Shown: positions 19,538 to 27,964 of the stretch, one piece after another
How the letters are laid out: each line of letters begins with the position of its first letter
Numbering within the stretch: position 1 is the stretch's first letter
From: Rickettsia typhi
Lineage (GTDB): Bacteria; Pseudomonadota; Alphaproteobacteria; Rickettsiales; UBA1997
NCBI GenBank assembly: GCA_945901265.1
Contig: CAMDJZ010000006.1
Coordinates: forward strand, 1-61,136
Length of the DNA stretch: 61,136 nt
Reading direction: 5' to 3'
The notes under the pieces: model-generated
What the model was told of the DNA's origin: nothing
The model's input: the letters and a program-made list of their open reading frames with translations, nothing else
The model's database searches: none
Position numbers and translations under genes: made by a program

Positions 19538-20362
19538 TTAAATATTTAACTCTCTTTCTAATTCTTTCTTAATAAGATTTACAATATTTTTAGAAAAGAT
19601 TTTTTTAAATTTTTCATCGTTGATTTCATAATTGATTGAATCAACGCCAAGCAGAGTATGATTAGAATTGGTTATAAAAACTTCATCAGAATCAATTATT
19701 TCAATTAATTTAGCATCTTTTTTTAGGACTTTTAGTAATTTTAATTCTAAAATTTTTTTTCTAATACAGCCATGAACTATTCTTGATTCATCTTTACTGG
19801 TAAAGATTTCTTTATTTTTTATCCAAAAAATATTGGCACTGGAAGTTTCACAAACATTACCAAAATCATCAATTAAAATATTATCAAAAAAACCTTGTTC
19901 ATGAGCTTCAATTCTAGTTAATACATAGCTTAAAGCGCTATTAGATTTAAAAAAGAAACCTGGAGGATTGCGATATGAAATGCCCAAATTAATTTGCTCA
20001 GGTGAAGCGATAGTTTTTTTAGTTTCAATTATTATTAGCCGATCTGAGCTATTTGTTGGTAAATAACCGTTACTTCCAATTCCGCGAGTAACAGAAATTC
20101 TTAAAATTCCCTCATGGAAATTATTTTTGTTAATTAGAATTTGTGAATTTTGTTCAATAATTTTTGTATCGCTGGGGATTTTTAACTATTTTAAAGCTTG
20201 ATTTAATCTCCAGAGATGATTTTCAAAATTTATAATTTTACCTGCCGAAACTTTACAACTTTCAAATACTCCATCACCATATAAAAAACCTCTTTGCGCT
20301 ATGGAAATACTAGCATCGCTAGTTTTCAATATTTGGTTATTTATAAAAATAGAATAAGACAT
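19538..20362 (-). pseudogene. Class IV PLP aminotransferase/lyase (PabC-like) with in-frame amber codon
   Basis: From ATG at 20362 the frame encodes 274 residues of the class IV fold: 'QRGFLYGDGVFES' near the N-terminus, 'LRISVTRGIGSNGYLP', the PLP lysine K139 in 'GFFFKSN', and 'GNVCETSSANIFW'. Codon 59 is TAG (plus-strand 20186-20188), in 'LNQALK*LKIPSD', with uninterrupted homology on both sides. TAG ends acnA and rho in this genome, so it is not reassigned. The RGxGxxGY motif resembles aminodeoxychorismate lyase (folate pathway); branched-chain or D-amino-acid transaminase are alternatives. Downstream ATG codons would yield a 149-residue fragment lacking the N-terminal domain. Recent nonsense pseudogene, or sequencing error. 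Confidence 0.85.
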
Positions 20363-20427
20363 TCTTTAAAAAAAAATTGCTTCGAAATAAGACCTTAAAC
20401 ATTCTGCTATTGTTTTGCCTAAAGGCA

Positions 20428-22161
20428 ATGAAAAAATCAATTTTTCTTTTCCTAAAAAAATTTCAATTATTTATGCGATTTTATTTAAAAGCTGAAGCGA
20501 TTGCTTTGCTTTTAATTCTTTTTTTATTTAGTGTTGTTTTATATTATTACTGCCACGATCTACCAAAATTATCATCTTTAAAACAGCAAGAGTCGCAAGA
20601 AATTATCCACATTAATTATGACAATTCAAATCGTTTGATTAATCGCAGTTATTTTGGAGAAAATTTTATTGATTATTATAAATTACCGCAACATTTGTTG
20701 AAGGCTGTTATACTTATAGAGGATCGCAGATTTTTTAGCCATCCAGGCATTGATTTTTATGGGATTATACGAGCTTATTTAGTTAATTACAAAGCTGATA
20801 AAATAGTGCAGGGAGGTAGTACAATTACTCAACAACTTGCTAAAATATTATTTTTAAAACCGCAAAAAACATTTAAAAGAAAAGTTCAAGAAATTATCCT
20901 AGCATTTCAGCTTGAACAATATTTTACTAAAGAACAAATTTTAACCTTTTATCTTAATCGTGCATATTTTGGATCTGGCAATTATGGCGTTGATCAGGCA
21001 AGCAAGGAATATTTTAATAAAAAAGTTAGCGACATAAATCTGGAAGAATCGGCATTATTAGCAGGAATTTTAAAAGCTCCCTCAAAAATTTCACCTAAAA
21101 ATAATTTAAAATTAGCTCAGGATCGTCGAAAATTAATTTTAAAAATTATGCAAGAACCAAATAATCAAGAAATTTTTAAAGATAATCGCGATATAGAAAT
21201 CAAGGATTATGCGCGTTTTTATTTTAGTGATCTTGTGTTAAAAAATTATGAAAAACTTTTAAATAATAAAAATAATTTATTCACTAAAGAAATTATGATA
21301 AACTCAACTTTGAGTGAAAATTTACAGGATAAATTAGAAATAATTGTAAATAATTTTTATAAAAAAAATTCTAAAAAAGTAAAAACAAATCAATTATCAG
21401 TAATTATACTAGATCGCTTCGGAGCAATAAAAGCAATGATTGGGGGTAATAATTATCGTAAAAATCAATTTAATTTTGCACTAGATAATTCAAAAGAAAT
21501 CGGCTCTATTTTTGATAATTTTATTTATTTAAGTGCTCTAGAAAATGGCATTAAAGTTGATGATTTATATAAAGGAAAAAAAGATAATTGGTTTACTTAT
21601 GACAAGCATCAAGGTAAGGCGGTTAATAATTTTCATAACTCATTACAATATTTTGTTCAGCAAAAATATCAAAAAATTACAAGACAGAAAATTATTGAAA
21701 CAATTCCAAAATATGGAATTAAAAATATTAATTTAGAAAATGAGCAAAAATTTTCATTAATCGACTTAACCGGTTTTTTTGCAATGATTGCTAATAATGG
21801 TTTTGTTACCAATCCCTACTTAATAAAGGAGATTATTGATAATAACGGCAAGATTTTATACGCTCATCAGGCAATATTGGGTAGTAGATTAATAAAAAAT
21901 TCAACTGCATCATCAATGAAAGAATTATGGCGTAAAATCATCAAAAAAGGTAATACCAAACTAGATAATTTAGGAAAGGATTTTTATTTAATCAATGGTG
22001 CAACAACCAATAAAAAAAACAATTATTTAATAGGTTTTGATGAGAAAAAAATTATAGGAATCTGGTTTGAAAGCGATAATAATAAATCAAAAAAAGGAAT
22101 TTTAGAGGCTAATTTACTTGGCGATGTATTTATTGATATAGTTAATAATATCAAGCTCTAA
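20428..22161 (+). CDS. Class A penicillin-binding protein with intact GT51 and degenerate transpeptidase
   Basis: 577 residues from the ATG at 20428; a TTG at 20377 would add 17 residues in the same frame. One TM near residues 17-36. The GT51 glycosyltransferase (about 75-250) is complete: catalytic E98 in EDRRFFSHPG, GGSTITQQLAK, the KVQEIILAFQLE helix and 'LNRAYFGSGNYG'. In the transpeptidase part all three motifs fail: SxxK is S360-I-F-D363, SxN is S405-L-Q407, KTG is N523-G-A525. So it should polymerise glycan strands but not crosslink. Total length is also short for class A. It diverges from the aminotransferase pseudogene. An LpoA-like lipoprotein, the usual activator partner, is encoded at 49.8 kb. 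Confidence 0.9.
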   Translation: MKKSIFLFLKKFQLFMRFYLKAEAIALLLILFLFSVVLYYYCHDLPKLSSLKQQESQEIIHINYDNSNRLINRSYFGENFIDYYKLPQHLLKAVILIEDRRFFSHPGIDFYGIIRAYLVNYKADKIVQGGSTITQQLAKILFLKPQKTFKRKVQEIILAFQLEQYFTKEQILTFYLNRAYFGSGNYGVDQASKEYFNKKVSDINLEESALLAGILKAPSKISPKNNLKLAQDRRKLILKIMQEPNNQEIFKDNRDIEIKDYARFYFSDLVLKNYEKLLNNKNNLFTKEIMINSTLSENLQDKLEIIVNNFYKKNSKKVKTNQLSVIILDRFGAIKAMIGGNNYRKNQFNFALDNSKEIGSIFDNFIYLSALENGIKVDDLYKGKKDNWFTYDKHQGKAVNNFHNSLQYFVQQKYQKITRQKIIETIPKYGIKNINLENEQKFSLIDLTGFFAMIANNGFVTNPYLIKEIIDNNGKILYAHQAILGSRLIKNSTASSMKELWRKIIKKGNTKLDNLGKDFYLINGATTNKKNNYLIGFDEKKIIGIWFESDNNKSKKGILEANLLGDVFIDIVNNIKL

Positions 22162-22182
22162 GAACATTATTGCTTGGCAAGC

Positions 22183-22210
22183 TTGACAATTAATGCAAGG
22201 TTTTTATTGT
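22183..22210 (+). promoter_or_regulatory. Candidate promoter for tRNA-Ile
   Basis: TTGACA at 22183-22188, a 16-base spacer, and TATTGT at 22205-22210, about 115 bases before the tRNA. Consensus -35, moderate -10. Confidence 0.35.
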
Positions 22211-22325
22211 TATTAATATTAAAGATATTTTAAATCAAATGAATAGTTCTTGTTAGTAATTTCCAAATATTTGCTTGAGAAATTATTTAAAAAGTTTTAC
22301 AAAATTTATTAAAATTTGATTTAAT

Positions 22326-22402
22326 GGGTCTGTAGCTCAGTTGGTTAGAGTGCGCGCCTGATAAGTGCGAGGTCGGTGGTTCAAGTCCACCCAGACCCAC
22401 CA
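22326..22402 (+). tRNA. tRNA-Ile (GAT)
   Basis: Cloverleaf with acceptor GGGTCTG/CAGACCC, anticodon GAT at 22360-22362 in a CTGATAA loop, T-loop TTCAAGT, encoded CCA at 22400-22402. In most bacteria this tRNA sits in the 16S-23S spacer; here it is free-standing with protein genes either side, as expected where the rRNA operon is split. Confidence 0.96.
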
Positions 22403-22540
22403 TTAAATCTAAAGAAATTAATTATATTTTAACAAAATTAAAGTATTATTAATAAGATATATAATAATAACAAATAAAAAATTAAAGCCACGCTTTTAAA
22501 GACTGCAATAAATTTAACTTTATTTTGAATCACATAAATT

Positions 22541-23590
22541 ATGAAAATTAAAAGTTTAATTTTAGCATTAGTTCTAGCTTCTTGCGCACCGACCATTAAA
22601 GACTTTAATAAATATCAAAAACAGTTTATTTCGCAAACTGAATTTATGCCAACTACAGAAAATTTAGAAGGAAAAGCTCCCAAAGTTGTTGTATTTGAAT
22701 TTGATGAAGCAAATATTGAGTCTGCAAAGCAAGCTGATCTTGGCAATACTATTGCCAAAAGTGTTGAGGTGATTTTGTCTAAAAATCGTTTAGCAGAAAT
22801 TGTTGATCGTAAATCAGCTGTAAAACTTCAAAAAGAAGTACAACTTGCAGAAATGAATAAAACGGGCGCATATAAGGGACCAAGAATTGCTGATTACGCA
22901 ATTTCTGGCGGTATTGCCAACGCCGATTTCGCAAGCAAATACTCTTCTGGAACTACTTTTATAAATCCAAAAGATAGACAGGTAATTACAATTCCTCCCA
23001 AATATACTTACACGTCAAATGTATCTGGAAATATTAAAATTTTTGAACTTCCTTCGTTACAAGTCGTTGAAACTATAGAAATGAAAGGTAAAAATGTAAG
23101 AAGTGAAAATGTTCAAAATGATGGGGGCATTACATTTGGTGGAATTAAAATTGGTGGAACCGATGTTACTGGAGTTCAAAGAGATGATGGCATGGTTAGA
23201 AAAGCTGGTGAGGATGCAATTGATGAAGCTTCGATTGACCTGCAAAACTTTTTTGCAAAAAAAGGTTATATTCTTGAAAAAAGATCGCTTGATAAAAAAT
23301 CAATTTTTAAAATTAATATTGGCTCAACCGATGGAATTAAACATGGCGATAAATTTGAAGTAATTGGTCAATTTGAAGTTGAAAATCCTATATCTGGTAA
23401 ATCAGAAATTGAAAGAAGAATTATTTCTTCAGGTCAAGTTTCGCAAATTATTGATCCAAAAAATTGTTGGATTGTTCTTGAAAATAAAGACCAAGATTCT
23501 TTGGTAAGAATTGGTGATATGGTTAAAATAAAATATTCTAAAAGCGCTTTCAAAAGTGTTTTGAAAATTGCTAAAAATGTAACCCAGTAA
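22541..23590 (+). CDS. CsgG-like outer-membrane lipoprotein
   Basis: 349 residues with a lipoprotein signal: hydrophobic LILALVLASC, lipidated Cys15. Residues ~45-235 match the CsgG/FlgT-middle type fold: 'KVVVFEFDEAN', 'IVDRKSAVKLQKEVQLAEMN', 'ADYAISGGI', then a beta-hairpin-rich stretch and an amphipathic 'AIDEASIDLQNFF' helix. The C-terminal ~90 residues ('GSTDGIKHGDKFEVIG ... SSGQVSQI') resemble the FlgT C-terminal beta domain. CsgG forms the curli export pore; no curli genes are seen, so it may be a general LPO-type lipoprotein or a secretin-like pore. It starts a same-strand run with the HAD gene (15 bases on) and the parvulin. Confidence 0.75.
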   Translation: MKIKSLILALVLASCAPTIKDFNKYQKQFISQTEFMPTTENLEGKAPKVVVFEFDEANIESAKQADLGNTIAKSVEVILSKNRLAEIVDRKSAVKLQKEVQLAEMNKTGAYKGPRIADYAISGGIANADFASKYSSGTTFINPKDRQVITIPPKYTYTSNVSGNIKIFELPSLQVVETIEMKGKNVRSENVQNDGGITFGGIKIGGTDVTGVQRDDGMVRKAGEDAIDEASIDLQNFFAKKGYILEKRSLDKKSIFKINIGSTDGIKHGDKFEVIGQFEVENPISGKSEIERRIISSGQVSQIIDPKNCWIVLENKDQDSLVRIGDMVKIKYSKSAFKSVLKIAKNVTQ

Positions 23591-23605
23591 AATTAATTAA
23601 TTTTT

Positions 23606-24514
23606 ATGCAGTTTATATCAGGAGTTTCGCAAATCATTGATGAATATGATTTCTTTATTCTTGATATTTGGGGTGTTATTCATGACGGAAAATCATTATA
23701 CCCAAATGCAATTGAAGCTCTTAAGTTATTAAGGGAAAAGAAAAAGAAAGTTTGCTTATTATCAAATGCTCCGCGCAGAGTATCTAAGGTAAAAGAATTT
23801 CTTGAAAAAATGTTAATAACTAATCAATATTATGATTTTATAATTACTTCTGGTGAAACTGCTTATGATTACTTAGAATCTAATATCAAAGAAGATTACC
23901 GATATTTTGGAAAAAAATACTTTTATATCGGTCCAAAAAAAGATATAGACTTAATAAAAACATTAAATTATTCTTTGGTTGAATTGGCGAGTGAGGCAGA
24001 TTTTGCAATAACCACGGGATTTGATAATGATTCGTCAATTATTGATGAAAAAATCGAGCAAATATTAGCGGCAAAGAAATATAATCTGCCAATGATATGT
24101 GCTAATCCAGATATGGTTGTTGTTAGAATTGATGGCAGTAAAATGCCCTGTGCTGGGGTTATCGCCAAGGAATATGAAAAAATTGGTGGCAAAGTCATCT
24201 ATTTTGGTAAGCCATATTCCAAGGTTTATGAGTCAGCAATTAGTTTTTTTGAAAAAGAATTCGCTCAAAAAATTGATCGAAAAAAAATTATCGCCATTGG
24301 CGATGGAATTGAAACCGATATCAAAGGTGCTAATGATTTTAATCTTGATAGCATTTTGGTATTAGGTGGAATTTTAGGTAATCAACTGGGAATAAATTTT
24401 TTGCAGAAATTTGATAATAAATTAATCAATGAAGCAAGCAAATCTAAGTTATATAGCATTTGCAATAATGAAAAAATTTTCCCTAAATTTGTAATTTCAA
24501 CTTTAAAAATATGA
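23606..24514 (+). CDS. HAD-superfamily IIA hydrolase (TIGR01459-like)
   Basis: 302 residues of the NagD-like HAD-IIA subfamily. Motif I is DIWGVIHDG, with Trp in place of the usual second hydrophobic residue as in the alphaproteobacterial TIGR01459 family; motif II is LLSNAPR; motif III/IV is 'GDGIETDIKGAN' near residue 230-245. The cap domain has 'CANPD'. Probable phosphatase of a small sugar or nucleotide phosphate, substrate unknown. Its TGA overlaps the next ATG by four bases, so it is translationally coupled to the parvulin. Confidence 0.88.
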   Translation: MQFISGVSQIIDEYDFFILDIWGVIHDGKSLYPNAIEALKLLREKKKKVCLLSNAPRRVSKVKEFLEKMLITNQYYDFIITSGETAYDYLESNIKEDYRYFGKKYFYIGPKKDIDLIKTLNYSLVELASEADFAITTGFDNDSSIIDEKIEQILAAKKYNLPMICANPDMVVVRIDGSKMPCAGVIAKEYEKIGGKVIYFGKPYSKVYESAISFFEKEFAQKIDRKKIIAIGDGIETDIKGANDFNLDSILVLGGILGNQLGINFLQKFDNKLINEASKSKLYSICNNEKIFPKFVISTLKI

Positions 24515-25791
24515 GAAGATATACTTCAAGAAGAAAAAAAGCGCTAAGAAATTTAGCAATCGTAACAATAATTTTTGCTATTGGTTTTTTGGCTATTAAA
24601 TTTTTTAACTTTAAATCAGAGCAGGAAGATGTAATCGTTGCTGAGATTGGCAAAGAAAAAATCTACAAATCCGAAGTTGAGAAAAAATTGCAAAATATTT
24701 TTGCAGATGAAAGACAATTGATTGCAGTTCCTTCCCTAGAAACTCTTCCTAAAGAAGTAATTGAAATTATTGTAAAAGAAATATATTCAGATCGTCAAAT
24801 ATTAAAACTTGCCAAAAAAGAAGGTTTTGATAAAGATAAAAAATTAAAAGAAAAAATTCAAAATTTTCAGGATAAATCATTGCGACAAGCTTACATTGAT
24901 TCAATAATTGAAAAGGAAATCACTAAAGAAAAAATCAGTGAAAAATATGCAGAAATAACTAATAGCCTTTCTGGAAAAAAAGAATATCAAATCGCTCATA
25001 TTTTGCTTAAAAGTAAAGAAGATGCTGTAAAAATAGCGTCAGAACTAAATAGCAAAAAAGCCCCTAAATTTGCGGATCTAGCAAAGAAATATTCCATTGA
25101 GCAGCAAAGCGCTCAAAATGGCGGAGATCTTGGATTTATTCTAGAGGATGGTATCACTAAAGAAATTGCCGATGAGTTAATTAACTTAAAAAAAGACGAA
25201 GTTACTCAGCCTATTCAAACTAAGTTGGGATGGCATTTGGTTAAATTGATAGATTCACGCGACGCTAAAACTTTTTCATTTGAAGAATCAAAAGAAAAAA
25301 TTCGTGAGCAATTAATTCAAAATAAAATAAACGAATTAAACGCATCATTTTCTAGTGGCAATGAAGTTAAATTCTTAATGAGTTTTGACAAAGAATCGGC
25401 TTTAAAAATTAATGAAGAAAAAAATAAAACTGAAGAACCAAAAACGCAAGATGTTAAAGAAGATGCTGAATCTAAAAATTCTGTTGATGATTCTTCAAAG
25501 GCTGATGTCACAAGTGAAGTTAAGGATTCATCAGCCAATGAGCAATCGAATGGCAAAACAGCAAATCCTCAGGATAATTTAGTTGGTAATAAGAATACTT
25601 CAAAATTATTACCTGAAAATAATCAAGAAAAAAAAGTTGGCGATAAACAAGCTCAATCTAAATTAAACGATAAAGATAATAAAGCGGCTGATAAAAATTC
25701 TAGTAAAGCTAAGCTAGATAAAAAAAATACTGAACATGCCACTGAAGTAAAAGATGAAAAAAAGTCTGCTAAATCTAAAAATAAAAATTAA
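24511..25791 (+). CDS. Membrane-anchored parvulin-type peptidyl-prolyl isomerase (SurA/PpiC-like)
   Basis: 426 residues: basic N-tail, one TM (about 13-31), a SurA-like helical region (about 40-150), and a PpiC rotamase domain (about 155-255) with 'IAHILLKSKEDA', 'NGGDLGFI' and 'LGWHLVKL'. The last ~130 residues are a low-complexity Lys/Asp/Asn/Ser tail with no hydrophobic segment. Expected role is folding of periplasmic or outer-membrane proteins. The start overlaps the upstream stop (ATGA). The tail is longer than in typical relatives. Confidence 0.88.
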   Translation: MRRYTSRRKKALRNLAIVTIIFAIGFLAIKFFNFKSEQEDVIVAEIGKEKIYKSEVEKKLQNIFADERQLIAVPSLETLPKEVIEIIVKEIYSDRQILKLAKKEGFDKDKKLKEKIQNFQDKSLRQAYIDSIIEKEITKEKISEKYAEITNSLSGKKEYQIAHILLKSKEDAVKIASELNSKKAPKFADLAKKYSIEQQSAQNGGDLGFILEDGITKEIADELINLKKDEVTQPIQTKLGWHLVKLIDSRDAKTFSFEESKEKIREQLIQNKINELNASFSSGNEVKFLMSFDKESALKINEEKNKTEEPKTQDVKEDAESKNSVDDSSKADVTSEVKDSSANEQSNGKTANPQDNLVGNKNTSKLLPENNQEKKVGDKQAQSKLNDKDNKAADKNSSKAKLDKKNTEHATEVKDEKKSAKSKNKN

Positions 25792-26016
25792 TTTATAATT
25801 TTTTAGATGTTATCGGATTCAATTATAAATATTTTAAAATAATTAATTTATAATATAATTTTATTTAATTTAAATATAACTACTTTAGTTATTTTTACAT
25901 CATCAATAATCCCTTGCAACGCATAGATAATCCTACCTCTAAAGTCAATTAACATACCAATTGTTTTTAAAAAAATTTAAAAATTATCTAAGGCCTAAAA
26001 TAATATTCTTAATTTT

Positions 26017-26835
26017 ATGTACAAAAAGAACGATTTTAAAAAAAATATTCCATTTAAAAAAAAATCGTCAATTAATAACTTTGTAAAAAATGACAATAAA
26101 ATCTGGATAATTGGTAAGCATCCAGTTTTTATGGCTTTACAAAGAAAACGTCGACAAATATTTGAAATTCTTGCTACTAAAAATACCATTGATGATCTTG
26201 AAAATTTTTTACAAAAAAATTCATTAGAAAATTTACGCAATTTAGTAAGAATTATTGACAATAGATCAATTCAAGAAATTGTTGGGCTAAATCAGCTTCA
26301 TCAAGGCATAGCAATATTTGCTTCTAAATTAAGCATTCAAGATCAATTTTCATTTCTAGAGGAATTAAATAATTTATCATTACAAGATTTGCCAAATTTA
26401 TTACTTCTTGATCAAATCTCTGATCCACAAAATGTTGGAGCGATTATGCGCAGTGCAAGTGCTTTTGGTTTTAAAAAAATAATTTTTTGCGAACATAATT
26501 CTGTGGTAGAAAATACTACGATTGTAAAAGCTTCGGCAGGAAATATAGAGTTCCTTGATTTGGTTGTTGCTGGAAATTTTAACAATCTCCTTGATAAACT
26601 AAAAAAAATTGGTTATTGGTCCTTTGGTCTTGATTCTCATGCGTCAACAACTTTTGATAAAATCAAAGAATTTAAAAATATCGTATTAGTAGTTGGATCT
26701 GAAGGAGAGGGTATTAGACAATTGGTAAAAAAGAATTGCGATTTTTTATTGAAGGTTGAAACTAATAGCGAGGTTGAGAGTCTCAATGTTTCGGTAGCAA
26801 CCGCTATCGCACTTTACGAAATAAATCGTCGTTAA
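26017..26835 (+). CDS. rlmB: 23S rRNA (guanosine-2'-O-)-methyltransferase, SpoU family
   Basis: 272 residues. A Lys-rich leader (1-25) and a substrate-binding domain (IIGKHPVFMAL ...) precede the SPOUT domain, with motif 1 'NVGAIMRSASAFG', motif 2 'VVGSEGEGIRQL' and motif 3 'SLNVSVATAIALYE', which form the AdoMet knot. RlmB modifies G2251 in the peptidyl-transferase P loop; TrmH-like alternatives share the motifs but lack this N-terminal domain. nadK starts three bases after the stop. Confidence 0.92.
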   Translation: MYKKNDFKKNIPFKKKSSINNFVKNDNKIWIIGKHPVFMALQRKRRQIFEILATKNTIDDLENFLQKNSLENLRNLVRIIDNRSIQEIVGLNQLHQGIAIFASKLSIQDQFSFLEELNNLSLQDLPNLLLLDQISDPQNVGAIMRSASAFGFKKIIFCEHNSVVENTTIVKASAGNIEFLDLVVAGNFNNLLDKLKKIGYWSFGLDSHASTTFDKIKEFKNIVLVVGSEGEGIRQLVKKNCDFLLKVETNSEVESLNVSVATAIALYEINRR

Positions 26836-26838
26836 AAT

Positions 26839-27666
26839 ATGTTTAAAAAAATTGCAATAATTTCAGCCTTAAATAATTCCAATGCCTTGATTATCAAGCA
26901 AGATTTAATTAAAAAATTTAATTTTTTTGATCTTGAAATTGAGAATAAAAATTCCATAAAACAATGTTGTGATGATAATGTTGATTTAATTATTGCAATT
27001 GGTGGCGATGGTTTAATGCTTCGCGTTCTTCATGCTTTCGAACATTTTCCAATTGCAATTTATGGGATAAATTGCGGAACGGTAGGATTTTTAATGAATA
27101 GCTTTGATAATGGATTGATTCCTGAAAATATATCTAAAGCCAATATTGCCAATATTCATCCCCTTCGCATGATTGCCATTGATTGTAATGAAAAAAAACA
27201 TAGTTTTATTGCTATCAATGAAGTTGCGTTATTAAGGCAATCAAATCAAGCATGTAAAATTGGCATTGAGATTAATAATCAAGAAAGGCTGTCATGTCTT
27301 AGTGCTGACGGAGTTATGGTTGCAACTCCTGCGGGAAGTACCGCTTATAATTTATCGGCAGGTGGACCAATTATTCCATTTGGCGCAGAGTTAATGGCCC
27401 TTACGCCAATTAGCCCTTTTCGTCCACGAAAATGGAATGGTGCATTACTTCCTTCGGATAGTAAAGTAAAATTTAAAATTCTAGATCATCAACAGCGACC
27501 AATCAGTGCCACAGCCGATTCTCGTGAAGTTCGAGATGTTGTAAGTGTAGAAATTTACCAAGAAAAAAATATTCTATTTAAAATACTTTTTGATCCAAAT
27601 CATTCATTAGAAGAAAGGATTATTCGTGAACAATTTTTGAATTATACCAATTCTACTTTTAAATAA
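26839..27666 (+). CDS. nadK: NAD kinase
   Basis: 275 residues. It phosphorylates NAD to NADP with ATP. The diacylglycerol-kinase-like signature GGDG lies at 55-58, followed by 'GINCGTVGFLMN' and the substrate loop 'TPAGSTAYNLSAGGPI'. Length is normal. Three bases from rlmB on the same strand, so probably co-transcribed. It converges with uvrC. Confidence 0.95.
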   Translation: MFKKIAIISALNNSNALIIKQDLIKKFNFFDLEIENKNSIKQCCDDNVDLIIAIGGDGLMLRVLHAFEHFPIAIYGINCGTVGFLMNSFDNGLIPENISKANIANIHPLRMIAIDCNEKKHSFIAINEVALLRQSNQACKIGIEINNQERLSCLSADGVMVATPAGSTAYNLSAGGPIIPFGAELMALTPISPFRPRKWNGALLPSDSKVKFKILDHQQRPISATADSREVRDVVSVEIYQEKNILFKILFDPNHSLEERIIREQFLNYTNSTFK

Positions 27667-27964
27667 TGCATTTAAATTTCAGCTTCCATTTTTGCATAAC
27701 TAGATAACCAGGTTTTTATAAGCTTAGCCTTCAAATTGAAATATCTGATCTAGAATTGGAAATGATATTATGGAATTTTCACTATGGAATTTTTACTATG
27801 AAATTTTCACTGCGCAATTTTCAATTAAAATAGATCGATTGGGAATTATAAATTCCGCTTCATCCCTTTGTCTAAAAATCTTTTTGTTTAATTTGGAATC
27901 TTTAAATAAAAACCCTAGAAGAGACGCAATATCACTTTTAAAGAGAGTGCAATATTCTTAAATA
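27667..27964. other. Convergent nadK/uvrC gap with short tandem repeat
   Basis: No supported gene. A 14-bp unit (TATGGAATTTTCAC) is repeated three times with one or two changes from about 27769 to 27810 and a fourth degraded copy follows. A 63-codon frame over it has no resemblance to anything known. The complementary strand is also open for about 50 codons but lacks a start. Confidence 0.5.

Noticed and set aside
20377..20427. TTG start adding 17 residues to the PBP
   Set aside because: The extra residues (hydrophobic, Cys-containing) do not match the family, and ATG at 20428 precedes the usual basic stretch and TM.
27770..27961. 63-codon frame between nadK and uvrC
   Set aside because: It runs over a 14-bp tandem repeat, has no recognisable domain and is explained by repeat translation.
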